Source of the DNA: Pseudomonadota bacterium
GTDB lineage: Bacteria; Pseudomonadota; Alphaproteobacteria; Rhodospirillales; 2-02-FULL-58-16
DNA: 6,981 nucleotides
Direction: 5' to 3'
NCBI GenBank assembly: GCA_022567015.1
Contig: JADFHR010000171.1
Span: forward strand, 1 to 6,981
This document shows, piece by piece, positions 1-5,458 of this stretch (position 1 is its first letter; each line of letters opens with the position of its first letter). Both the position numbers and the translations under genes were made by a program. Below the pieces are notes generated by a model, which was not told the origin of the DNA, ran no database searches, and saw nothing but the letters and a program-made list of their open reading frames with translations.

Positions 1-107
1 CGATCGCAACCTTGCGCCGGCGCATCGCCCGAGCCCTGGCCCAAGCGCTGCCACGATGTCCATGCTGTGCACAGACGATCCCGCCGCGACACGGCCCACC
101 GACATGT
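1..107. other. Left edge, no confident gene
   Basis: No gene can be assigned here. On the minus strand a frame opens at an ATG at 105 and a second ATG at 25 (reading MRRRKVAI) runs off the edge. The second has an AGGG about 8 bases upstream, so the next late gene could begin here. On the plus strand one frame reads from the edge to a TGA at 111-113 and another to a TAA at 119-121, so the tail of a convergent gene is also possible. None is long enough to decide. Bases 3-17 are repeated exactly at 6778-6792. Confidence 0.3.
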
Positions 108-209
108 TTATGACGCAGTAAGACTAGCAGCGTCGTGTTCATCCCTCACTTTCGAAAGCGGCTCGGCGAGGCTGCGGATATCAGGCTGCCCAGAACGTGA
201 CTTGGTCAT
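108..209 (-). CDS. Possible 33-aa small protein after terminase
   Basis: A 33-codon frame starts at ATG 209-207, six bases after the terminase large subunit stop codon, and ends at TAA 110-108. A GAGGA stretch lies 3-4 bases before the ATG, which is a close but usable ribosome binding site. The product begins MTKSRSGQPDIRSLAEPL and has no membrane segment or cysteine. I do not recognise it. The position directly behind terL would normally hold a portal or another head gene, so this may be a small accessory late gene or simply an open frame. Support is the spacing and the RBS-like sequence only. Confidence 0.35.
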   Translation of the reverse strand: MTKSRSGQPDIRSLAEPLSKVRDEHDAASLTAS

Positions 210-215
210 CTGTCC

Positions 216-1733
216 TCACCATCCGTGCGGATCATACGCGCTGTCCGCCCGCGCCGGCTGGCCGGCACCCCGCCGCGCCTGCCTGGGCGCCTTCACCGGG
301 AACTTCGGATCGACGATCCTGGACAGGCCGTCCAGCATGTCGTCGTGGGCGCCGACGGGGAACGGCAGGTATTCCTCGTCGATGAACACCCGCGTCAGAT
401 CCTCCGAAATCCCTTCGTGGTTGCGGCGCATGCAATGCTCGGGCAGTAATATCCGCCCCTGTTCGAACAGGGGCACCAGGCGCCTGATCCTGTCTTCCTT
501 GCCCAGCCGGCCGCCCAGCGCCGTGATGGGAAAGCGGTAATTCTCGCGCTCCATGTGGTCCTTCATGTGCTCGATGTCGGCCTGCAGCCCGTATTCCTCG
601 TAGCCGACGCCCAAGGGCCTGTACTCCCGGTGCAGGGCGAACAGGACGTCCGCGCGCTGGGTCAGGCTGAGCCGGTCGCGGATCATGGTGACGATGTAGA
701 AGTTTTCGTCCGGGGCCACGCCGACAACGCCCATGAAGGTGTAATCGCTGGTCTTGCGTTTCTTCGATGCCGGGTCGACGACGATGTAGAGGTTCATGTT
801 CGCCGTGTGCCGCGCCGGCCAGAAGGCCAGCCAGTCTTCCTTGAACCCCTGGGTCTCGTCGGCCTTGGGATCGAGCAGCATCTGGCAGCCGAAGATATAC
901 GGCCCCATCTCGCGGCGCTTCTCGGCCAGGCGTTCCCTGGTGAACAGCACCGGCTCCCCGTCCACGGTGCCGTCCACGGTTGCCGGGTGAATGCGGGGCC
1001 GGACGGCTTTACGGTCCATCATTGTGCGGTAGGTGTCGTTGTAGTGATACCGGGTGCCGATGGTGCGCGTCCTGCCGCCTTCGGCGGTGAGGTTGCGCGA
1101 AAGCGCCCAGGCATCCGTCACCTTGCGGATCATGTCCGGGGTGGTCACGGACTCCCGCGTCACCACGTCGTCGTAGACCATCAATGAGAAGTGCTTGCCC
1201 GTGGGCTGGCCGTCCACCAGGCCCCACGCCTCGACCGTGGATTCCTTCGGGTTGCCCCGGCGCTTGACGACCAGGCCGTCGTCTTCGGACCATTTCGGCG
1301 AGCGCTCGTGCGGCTCCTGATACAGGATGTCCGGGAACAGGCTTTTCAGATCCGTGTTCCATTCGAACTCCCGCTTGATCTGGCGCAGGAACCCCTTGGC
1401 GATGGGTCGGGTGTGCGAAAAAATGCCGACGGTGATCTCCGGGTCGACCAGAATGTCCTGAATGGTGAGCCCGAAGGTGATGAGACTGCTTTTGTAGTGC
1501 TCGCGCGCCCACAGGTCCAGATGCCCGTCGGGGCTGTTCTGTACCTCCAGGCAGCGGGCGAACAGCCAGTCCCGGTCGACGTCCACCCGGCCCAGGGTTT
1601 TGACCAGAAGGTAAAAGAGATCGCCGCGCGCAAGCTGCCGCGCTGCCTCCTTCTTGGCGGCCGGGGCTTTGGCGGCCTTGAAAATCTTCTCGTAGTGGGC
1701 GTGGCGCTCAAGTCGCCTTTCGTGCAATGACAC
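216..1733 (-). CDS. terL: Phage terminase large subunit (packaging ATPase/nuclease)
   Basis: This is the motor of DNA packaging: it binds the portal, hydrolyses ATP to pump DNA into the procapsid and cuts the concatemer. The 505-aa length is normal for the family. The ATPase half shows a deviant Walker A-like stretch REHYKSS at residues 77-83, a Walker B LMVYDD ending at D188/D189, and a coupling-motif-like IGTRYHYND near 225-233. The RNase H-like nuclease half shows YIVVD (D320), VGYEE (E379/E380) and GAHDD (D464/D465), the expected three acidic positions. The start is GTG 1733; no ATG lies near it, and an AGGA sits about 11 bases upstream. It overlaps the gene upstream by 26 bases, so translation is probably coupled. 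A perfect 20-bp palindrome lies in the coding sequence for residues 421-426. Family assignment is firm; the exact start is less so. Confidence 0.96.
   Translation of the reverse strand: MSLHERRLERHAHYEKIFKAAKAPAAKKEAARQLARGDLFYLLVKTLGRVDVDRDWLFARCLEVQNSPDGHLDLWAREHYKSSLITFGLTIQDILVDPEITVGIFSHTRPIAKGFLRQIKREFEWNTDLKSLFPDILYQEPHERSPKWSEDDGLVVKRRGNPKESTVEAWGLVDGQPTGKHFSLMVYDDVVTRESVTTPDMIRKVTDAWALSRNLTAEGGRTRTIGTRYHYNDTYRTMMDRKAVRPRIHPATVDGTVDGEPVLFTRERLAEKRREMGPYIFGCQMLLDPKADETQGFKEDWLAFWPARHTANMNLYIVVDPASKKRKTSDYTFMGVVGVAPDENFYIVTMIRDRLSLTQRADVLFALHREYRPLGVGYEEYGLQADIEHMKDHMERENYRFPITALGGRLGKEDRIRRLVPLFEQGRILLPEHCMRRNHEGISEDLTRVFIDEEYLPFPVGAHDDMLDGLSRIVDPKFPVKAPRQARRGAGQPARADSAYDPHGW
455..474. 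repeat. Perfect 20-bp palindrome inside terL
   Basis: GCCCCTGTTCGAACAGGGGC is a perfect 10+10 inverted repeat with no spacer. It lies in codons for the sequence PLFEQG of the terminase. Either a protein site or a chance product of codon choice would explain it. No promoter elements lie beside it. Confidence 0.6.
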
Positions 1734-2028
1734 GGTCGATCATTTCCTGCACCGCCGGATCCAGCCTGTGGTCGTGCGGGACGCTGCCGCCGCCCGGGCC
1801 GCCCGCCTTCGTCGACGCCAGCCGGGCATGTACAAAGGGCGCCGCCTGCTGCGCCGCCCACTTTTTTTCGTCCTTGCCGGACTCCGGGTCGCGCAGTACC
1901 TGCAGCATGTAGTCGAGCGGCGTCAGTGCGCTTTTGGCGGTTTTCGGCCGACGCCCGGCGGCCGCATTTTTTGGCGTCGCTGTCCTGCGCGTGCCGGACT
2001 TGGGAGTGCCCTTCGGCCGTCCCGCCAT
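1708..2028 (-). CDS. Terminase small subunit-like protein
   Basis: This 106-aa protein probably acts as the DNA-recognition partner of the large terminase. Its N-terminus, MAGRPKGTPKSGTRR, is basic and glycine/proline-rich, a style I associate with small terminase-type phage proteins. Residues 36-75 (TPLDYMLQVLRDPESGKDEKKWAAQQAAPFV) and 90-106 look helical and charged. Position supports the role: it lies immediately upstream of terL and overlaps it by 26 bases. The ATG start is well supported by an AGGAAGGA sequence 7 bases upstream. No classical HTH is obvious, so the family is inferred mainly from place, size and N-terminus. It follows an intrinsic terminator and a candidate promoter, so it is likely the first gene of the late operon. 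Confidence 0.75.
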   Translation of the reverse strand: MAGRPKGTPKSGTRRTATPKNAAAGRRPKTAKSALTPLDYMLQVLRDPESGKDEKKWAAQQAAPFVHARLASTKAGGPGGGSVPHDHRLDPAVQEMIDRVIARKAT

Positions 2029-2048
2029 TATCGAGTCCTTCCTGATGT

Positions 2049-2058
2049 GGAAATTTCC
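2049..2058. repeat. 10-bp palindrome before the small terminase gene
   Basis: GGAAATTTCC is a perfect palindrome between the terminator and the ribosome binding site of the terminase small subunit gene. It could be a protein site in the late leader, but ten bases is short and may be chance. Confidence 0.3.
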
Positions 2059-2064
2059 GGCGAC

Positions 2065-2099
2065 AAAAAACCCCCCCCGGTTTCATCCCCGGCGGGGCG
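2065..2099 (-). terminator. Intrinsic terminator upstream of terminase genes
   Basis: Read on the minus strand, CCCCGCCGG and CCGGGGGGG form a nine-position stem with one G-G mismatch and an 8-base loop (GGATGAAA). One further G and then six T residues follow. This is a textbook intrinsic terminator. It stands between the 278-aa gene and the terminase genes, about 37 bases before the small subunit ATG. It would therefore stop transcripts coming from the early operon, unless antitermination or conditional readthrough operates. Confidence 0.8.
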
Positions 2100-2119
2100 C
2101 GTCGGAACTTCTCGAAGCA

Positions 2120-2138
2120 TGGACAAAATGGACCAAAA
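2120..2138. repeat. Tandem imperfect 9/10-bp repeat in late leader
   Basis: TGGACAAAA at 2120-2128 is followed at once by TGGACCAAAA at 2129-2138, differing by one inserted C. The pair covers the -10 end and part of the spacer of the candidate minus-strand promoter at 2125-2153. A direct repeat in that place could bind an activator or an antiterminator. It is short, so function is inferred. Confidence 0.45.
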
Positions 2139-2153
2139 GCCGCCCCCTGTCAA
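2125..2153 (-). promoter_or_regulatory. Candidate late promoter for terminase operon
   Basis: On the minus strand a perfect -35 TTGACA (2153-2148) is followed after 17 bases by CATTTT (2130-2125), which matches the -10 consensus at only three of six positions. Transcription would begin near 2118 and meet the intrinsic terminator about 20 bases later, leaving a leader RNA of roughly 55 bases. A good -35, weak -10, repeat in the spacer and immediate terminator together resemble a late promoter that needs a phage factor. The promoter itself is inferred from sequence only. Confidence 0.45.
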
Positions 2154-2216
2154 AACGGGTTAAGTGCCCGTGCCGGGGCGCGGATGGTGCCAGCCCACCC
2201 GCCGGTCGTGCGCGCC

Positions 2217-3053
2217 TCACACCCCCTTCCTCCGCCGCGCCATGTGGGCGTAGCCGTCCAGGGCTTCGCGGAAGGCGCGCCCCAGGACACCGTTGCGCAA
2301 TTTGAACCGCCGCTCCAGGCGGCGGAACGGCACCCGGTCGATGAGCACCGTCAGCACCAGGTCGACGGCGCTCAGCCTGTCCGTCTCAAGGCCCTCGGTC
2401 CCAAGGCGCGCCACGCACGCCCTGCCATACCGGCCCACCCAGGGGAGGTACACCGCGATGCGTCGTTCCGCCACCCAGGACGGCAAATTCAACCACGCGT
2501 CCTTCCTGGCGCGGCCCCCGTCCACGCGGATGGAATCGAGGGGCAGGGTCGCGGGCATCAGACTGCGCACGGTGGCCTCGAAGATGTCGCGGATCTCGTT
2601 GGCCGCGGCGGCCTGTGTATCGGTGAGTCTCACGTTGGCCAGGGGATCGCGCTGGCGGCGGGCGTGGACTTCGGCATAGGGGCTGGGGGTACCGCTGGTG
2701 GACAGCAGGGCGGCGTCACCGGTGGGTGCGCGGGCCAGCAGGGCCGCGATCTTCTGGCTTTTCAGCCGCGCCCGCTTCAGCCTCTCCTTCCTCAGGGCCT
2801 GGGTTTTGCGGTGTGTCCCCGGCCGGCCGGCCAGCGCCCTCACCTCGTCCCGATAGGTGATCAGCAGCCTCTCGGCGGGACGCCGGTCGCCCCGCGCCAG
2901 CGCGGTCCGGGCCACGCACAGAAGGTGTTCGAACTCGCGGCCAAGGCGGACCGTGACCGTGCCTTTCCCCGCTCCCGGGACTGCGTCCGTCACCGGCACC
3001 GAGCGTACGGCCGGTCGCCCCGTTCCCACCCCGCATCCGTGCCCACGTCTCAC
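2217..3053 (-). CDS. Hypothetical protein with possible C-terminal HTH
   Basis: I do not recognise this 278-aa protein with certainty. The frame is open upstream to a GTG at 3116, but I chose GTG 3053. It overlaps the TGA of the 72-aa ORF as GTGA and has AAAGGGA nine bases upstream, whereas 3116 has no ribosome binding site. The first ~35 residues are low-complexity; a strongly basic stretch lies near residues 80-110. The middle contains RLTDTQAAAANEIRDIF (about 132-148). The C-terminus (about 229-261: VPFRRLERRFKLRNGVLGRA) has the rhythm of a helix-turn-helix such as sigma region 4. It faintly recalls DUF6456-type proteins of alphaproteobacterial phages. As last gene of the early run, next to the terminase leader, it is a reasonable candidate for a late-gene regulator. 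That role is inference. Confidence 0.7.
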   Translation of the reverse strand: MRRGHGCGVGTGRPAVRSVPVTDAVPGAGKGTVTVRLGREFEHLLCVARTALARGDRRPAERLLITYRDEVRALAGRPGTHRKTQALRKERLKRARLKSQKIAALLARAPTGDAALLSTSGTPSPYAEVHARRQRDPLANVRLTDTQAAAANEIRDIFEATVRSLMPATLPLDSIRVDGGRARKDAWLNLPSWVAERRIAVYLPWVGRYGRACVARLGTEGLETDRLSAVDLVLTVLIDRVPFRRLERRFKLRNGVLGRAFREALDGYAHMARRRKGV

Positions 3054-3268
3054 CGTCGCCGTTCCCTTTGCAGGGGGTCGCGTTGCAGGGTTTCCGTGCT
3101 GTCGGAAACGGCCCACGCCAATCCGGTGAACGCCTGGGCGCTCAGCAGGAGGTTGACGGCGACCAGGCCGCCCGGGTGCGTCGCGCGGCTCAGGATACGC
3201 GCCCCCCGAAGCGCCTCGCGCAGGGCCTCCAGCCTTCGAAGGTCGACCGTGGCCATGGTCTTGCTCAT
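3050..3268 (-). CDS. 72-aa protein of unknown function
   Basis: This small protein starts at ATG 3268, which overlaps the preceding 38-aa frame as ATGA. It ends in a GTGA overlap with the 278-aa gene. The only Shine-Dalgarno-like sequence (GAGGGA) directly abuts this ATG, so the second methionine (ATG 3256, 11 bases after GAGGGA) could be the real start, giving 68 aa. The N-terminal half (VDLRRLEALREALRGARILS) should form an amphipathic helix. Residues 32-54 are mildly hydrophobic (GGLVAVNLLLSAQAFTGLAW) and might associate with a membrane or pack in a helical bundle. The tail is very basic. No family is recognised. Confidence 0.5.
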   Translation of the reverse strand: MSKTMATVDLRRLEALREALRGARILSRATHPGGLVAVNLLLSAQAFTGLAWAVSDSTETLQRDPLQRERRR

Positions 3269-3381
3269 CCCTCGGGTTTCAACTCACACAAACGGACAGG
3301 GATCGACGCAAGGCATGCACAGCACATCTTTGGATCCGACTTCTGATCCCTGTCTTCTGACTTCTGTCTTCTGACCTTCAT
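3265..3381 (-). CDS. 38-aa ORF built on heptamer repeat
   Basis: This ORF opens with ATG 3381, overlapping the stop of the 291-aa gene as ATGA. GGAGG lies four bases upstream. It closes with TGA that overlaps the next ATG, again as ATGA. Its first 15 residues (MKVRRQKSEDRDQKS) are encoded by the 7-bp repeat array at 3341-3375. The rest (DPKMCCACLASIPVRLCELK) contains four cysteines. I know no family for it. It may be a real coupled gene, or a frame kept open because the array has no stops on this strand. The two exact junctions and the Shine-Dalgarno favour translation; the composition gives no function. Confidence 0.4.
   Translation of the reverse strand: MKVRRQKSEDRDQKSDPKMCCACLASIPVRLCELKPEG
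3341..3375. repeat. Heptamer tandem array 1 (5 units)
   Basis: Five consecutive 7-bp units: TTCTGAT, CCCTGTC, TTCTGAC, TTCTGTC, TTCTGAC. The 20 bases at 3341-3360 recur exactly at 4944-4963 inside the second array. Units alternate between A and T at position 6. The array lies just behind the stop codon of the 291-aa gene. Confidence 0.9.
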
Positions 3382-4253
3382 GCCGCCTCCATGCTCGAGC
3401 CTGTCAGGCTGCGGCCGTCTGCGCCTGCGGGCAAAGGCACGCCTGTGCCGGCATCGACCGTGAAAGGCGCCAGCGCCCCCCGTTTGCACCGGGCGCGCCT
3501 GTCGTTGGCGAAACGGACGACTTGCTGGGGCGTCATGGAGTTCATGAAGCCGATGCGGTATGTGCCGGAGCGCAAGCCGTCTTCGACGCGGCAACCGTTG
3601 GCGCGAAGCCATCCGACGACGTCTTCCAGGTTCGCACTGATGAACGCCGGGCCTCCGGAGTTGGCGGCGGGGGCGAGGCCGGATTCGGCCTCCAGCGACG
3701 GTGCCGTCCTGGAACGCGGCAATCCCAGCTCGGCGGCCTTGCGTTTCACTTCGTAGAGATGGTGCCGGGTCTCCCTGGCGATGGCATTGAGCGCCATGCC
3801 GGTGGGGTAGTGGGTTATGAGATAGCCGAGCTCCTCGGCCCCCCACGTCGCGTTTTGGCCGCTGCGCGGTTTCCGGGCAAGCTGTGCGCGAATCTGGGTC
3901 ACGCGCTCGAGGTGTTGCGAAATCAGGTCCCTCACCCGCCGGCCGCTGATGTTGAAATCGGGCGCGATCGTTTTCGGCAACTCGCCCCCGGCGTAACGGC
4001 AGAGGATCTGTCCCACCTGGCCGTGGGTGAGCGACGAAGGCCGGGGCGTCGGTTTCGGCGGCTCCACGCCCAGGGTCTTGCACACATCAAGGAAGCGCCG
4101 TTTGCGGTGGCTGATCATGTCCCGGACCTGCTTGCGGGTCTTCAGCCCGAAGGCCCGGCGCAATTGCTCCGTGGACTCGCCCAGCGCCCGGCGGCGCAGG
4201 AGTTCCTCGTACCGGTGCGCCTCGAGCAGCGGAACTCTCAGGTCGCCGGTCAC
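3378..4253 (-). CDS. Phage DNA-binding protein with repeated HTH-like units
   Basis: The product is 291 aa from GTG 4253. This start overlaps the stop of the VRR-NUC-like gene as GTGA and has GGGGG five bases upstream; the frame's upstream extension to 4514 reads as shadow sequence. Two similar units occur at residues 12-56 and 74-120. Each pairs a helical segment with a second helix containing VRDMIS or VRDLIS, followed by a basic stretch, so they look like an internal duplication. Residues 137-178 (WGAEELGYLITHYPTG...LYEVKRKAAELGL) resemble the Myb/GcrA-like HTH seen in phage regulators. Residues 207-264 (NLEDVVGWLRANGCRVEDGL...RGALAPF) resemble a short C-terminal module of other phage DNA-binding proteins. 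A 27-residue low-complexity tail follows. A regulatory or replication role is likely but not assigned. Confidence 0.8.
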   Translation of the reverse strand: MTGDLRVPLLEAHRYEELLRRRALGESTEQLRRAFGLKTRKQVRDMISHRKRRFLDVCKTLGVEPPKPTPRPSSLTHGQVGQILCRYAGGELPKTIAPDFNISGRRVRDLISQHLERVTQIRAQLARKPRSGQNATWGAEELGYLITHYPTGMALNAIARETRHHLYEVKRKAAELGLPRSRTAPSLEAESGLAPAANSGGPAFISANLEDVVGWLRANGCRVEDGLRSGTYRIGFMNSMTPQQVVRFANDRRARCKRGALAPFTVDAGTGVPLPAGADGRSLTGSSMEAA

Positions 4254-4642
4254 AGCAGCCCCCACGTGCGCAGAGTCCGAGCCACTTCCTCGATCGAGTG
4301 GGCTTCGGCGTAGCGGGCGCCAAGCCCGCGCACCGTTTCGGAGAACGCGCGCCGGGCCGCGCCCGGCCGGCCCCCGGACCCGAGATCGATGAAACCCACG
4401 CGCCCGCCGGGCAGCACGAAGACGAGGTCGGCGACGCGGGCTTTGACCCCGGGGGCGTTGGCGGCGTGGGCTTCCACACCGGCGGGCGGGGCTGCATCGG
4501 GGATGTGGAACCACTCACCATCGGGCTTGGTGTATTCAAGCCATTGGACGACGGTTCTCCGCAGCATTTCCCCGGGGCGGCCGCGCCCGCCGGGCGTTCC
4601 GGTTCCGGCGCGGGCGGCCGGGTGCGTGGCGCCGGCCTTCAT
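4250..4642 (-). CDS. VRR-NUC-like protein with altered catalytic motif
   Basis: The 130-aa product matches the pattern of phage VRR-NUC (PD-(D/E)XK) nucleases, which act as structure-specific endonucleases in recombination or repair. Seen are RRTVVQWLEY (28-37), an FHIPD segment, RVADLVFVLPGGRVGFIDLGSGG (60-82) and the closing LGARYAEAHSIEEVARTLRTWG. The first acidic residue (D62) is present, but the usual E-x-K is D76-L77-G78, and one residue appears missing just after. The catalytic lysine is thus absent. ATG 4642 overlaps an upstream TGA as ATGA; ATG 4567 is an alternative giving 105 aa and removing a low-complexity lead. It ends in a GTGA overlap with the next gene. Fold assignment is good; activity is doubtful. 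Confidence 0.8.
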   Translation of the reverse strand: MKAGATHPAARAGTGTPGGRGRPGEMLRRTVVQWLEYTKPDGEWFHIPDAAPPAGVEAHAANAPGVKARVADLVFVLPGGRVGFIDLGSGGRPGAARRAFSETVRGLGARYAEAHSIEEVARTLRTWGLL

Positions 4643-5049
4643 GACGGCGTTGCCCGCCACATCGCCTCCGCCACCCTGTCCCTCCGTCCCGCGGGCAGGC
4701 ATTGAGCGTGCGCGCCGGGCGTTCCCCCGCCCGCAACGGGAGTCCGGCGGACCCCATGACGGGGCAGGCAAAAACGGGACCGGGGCGCCCATGGCTTCGG
4801 GCCCCTGGACAGGGCCCGCCGCAGGGCGGACCCCGGCCCCCCGTCGAACAGGGAGGCTTCACGTCTGATCGACGTGATCTCCCGGGCGTTACCCCCGGAA
4901 GCTCGGACTGGGATTTTCTGACCGCTGTTTTCTGACTTCTGGTTTCTGATCCCTGTCTTCTGATTCCTGTCGTCTGTCTTCACCCACAACACCAGGACCT
5001 CCAACAGGACGAGGCCGTACAAAACCGGCCACCAGAAGACGAAGGTCAT
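4639..5049 (-). CDS. Small membrane protein, extended by heptamer array
   Basis: The frame opens at ATG 5049, overlapping the stop of the 114-aa gene as ATGA, with AAGGGGG about four bases upstream. Residues 3-23 (TFVFWWPVLYGLVLLEVLVLW) form one clear transmembrane segment. From residue 24 the frame passes through the 7-bp repeat array, giving a charged KTDDRNQ-type repeat of seven residues. It then continues through arginine- and proline-rich sequence to TGA 4641-4639 (136 aa), where it overlaps the next ATG as ATGA. I trust the first ~25 residues. The sequence after about residue 50 looks like non-coding DNA read through, so the original protein was probably much shorter. A holin-like or superinfection-related role is possible for such a small phage membrane protein, but nothing here shows it. 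Confidence 0.5.
   Translation of the reverse strand: MTFVFWWPVLYGLVLLEVLVLWVKTDDRNQKTGIRNQKSENSGQKIPVRASGGNAREITSIRREASLFDGGPGSALRRALSRGPKPWAPRSRFCLPRHGVRRTPVAGGGTPGAHAQCLPAGRRDRVAEAMWRATPS
4643..4915. other. Low-information segment in the early operon
   Basis: The minus-strand membrane-protein frame passes through here, yet no frame on either strand has protein-like composition. All are rich in Arg, Pro, Gly and Ala. It contains an imperfect hairpin at 4851-4883 and lies directly next to heptamer array 2. It may be inserted or decayed DNA, together with the array. No similarity to a known element can be shown from the bases alone. Confidence 0.4.
4851..4883. repeat. Imperfect hairpin, CACGTC/GACGTG core
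   Basis: CACGTC (4860-4865) and GACGTG (4871-4876) form a 6-bp stem with loop TGATC. Outside it, GGGAG (4851-4855) pairs with CTCCC (4879-4883) across a 4/2 internal loop. There is no T-run on either side, so it is not an intrinsic terminator. It could be a processing signal or a protein site. Confidence 0.5.
4916..4978. repeat. Heptamer tandem array 2 (9 units)
   Basis: Nine consecutive 7-bp units in perfect phase, with consensus TTCTGAC and alternates CCCTGTC, TCCTGTC and GTCTGTC. The unit length never slips although individual units vary by one to three bases. It shares a 20-base exact match with array 1. Sixty-three bases equal 21 codons, so the minus-strand frame passes through unchanged. 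Confidence 0.92.
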
Positions 5050-5390
5050 GACGCCCCCTTCTGGATGCGGTACTCGAAGACGCCGGGGCCCAAGCGTTTC
5101 TGGGTCAGAAACCCAAGACCCAGGCCGTACTCGGCGTGCACGCTCCACGGCCGCATGGTGACCCCGACGTTGGTGGAACAGCCCAGGCGCATGGCGAGGT
5201 CCGCCGTGCGGCCCATGCGCGGAGACAGTTCGCGGTCCTCGGCCAGGTGGCCCACGTGGTAGACGATGATTTCCCCTGGCCCGGCGTCCCCGAACAGGCG
5301 CTCCAACTGCCGCGCCGATATCCACTCATCCCGCGGCCACGCGAGGGTTTGCCTCCCAGGCTCCGTCGCTACGGGTACGGCGCCGTCCAT
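5046..5390 (-). CDS. Conserved-type phage hypothetical protein, 114 aa
   Basis: I start this at ATG 5390, which forms TGATG with the stop of the 22-codon ORF and has GGGGG about eight bases upstream. The frame can be extended to a TTG at 5477, but that adds residues without a convincing binding site. The product begins MDGAVPVATEP and has SARQLERLF near residue 26, then GEIIVYHVGHLAEDREL (about 39-55), and closes with GFLTQKRLGPGVFEYRIQKG. The pattern of a 'GE-IVYH-GHLA-DR' block and a 'L-QKR-G-G-F-Y' ending is one I associate with short uncharacterised phage proteins. Function is unknown. It is cytoplasmic by composition and overlaps the membrane-protein gene as ATGA. Confidence 0.72.
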   Translation of the reverse strand: MDGAVPVATEPGRQTLAWPRDEWISARQLERLFGDAGPGEIIVYHVGHLAEDRELSPRMGRTADLAMRLGCSTNVGVTMRPWSVHAEYGLGLGFLTQKRLGPGVFEYRIQKGAS

Positions 5391-5458
5391 CAGGCCGCCC
5401 CCAAGCCCGGGTGCGTCCATTGCCCCATGGCCCGCGAGGGTATCCCGTGCGCGCTCAT
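5390..5458 (-). CDS. Possible 22-aa micro-ORF
   Basis: The frame starts at ATG 5458, overlapping the stop of the 18-codon ORF as ATGA. It ends at TGA 5392, forming TGATG with the 114-aa gene. The peptide is MSAHGIPSRAMGQWTHPGLG plus two alanines. It may be a true micro-protein, or its translation may serve mainly to carry ribosomes into the next gene. Evidence is the junctions alone. Confidence 0.35.
   Translation of the reverse strand: MSAHGIPSRAMGQWTHPGLGAA

Noticed and set aside
555..1187. 210-aa plus-strand frame, and 1191-1730
   Set aside because: Both are antisense to terL, whose catalytic motifs fix the true frame.
1346..2086. 246-aa minus-strand frame across terS and terL
   Set aside because: It is a shifted frame of the two terminase genes; it reads through the terminator and gives Arg/Pro-rich sequence.
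2184..3374. 396-aa plus-strand frame
   Set aside because: It lies antisense to the 278-aa and 72-aa genes, has Gln/Arg/Pro/His-rich shadow composition and no recognisable domain. The minus genes have coupled starts.
3265..4083. 272-aa minus-strand frame
   Set aside because: Most of it is an out-of-frame reading of the multi-HTH gene. Only the final 38 codons, from the ATG at 3381, have their own start with GGAGG.
3522..4313. 263-aa plus-strand frame
   Set aside because: It is antisense shadow of the 291-aa gene and has no promoter, binding site or domain.
3341..4978. CRISPR array
   Set aside because: The 7-base units are directly adjacent, without unique spacers of 25-40 bases.
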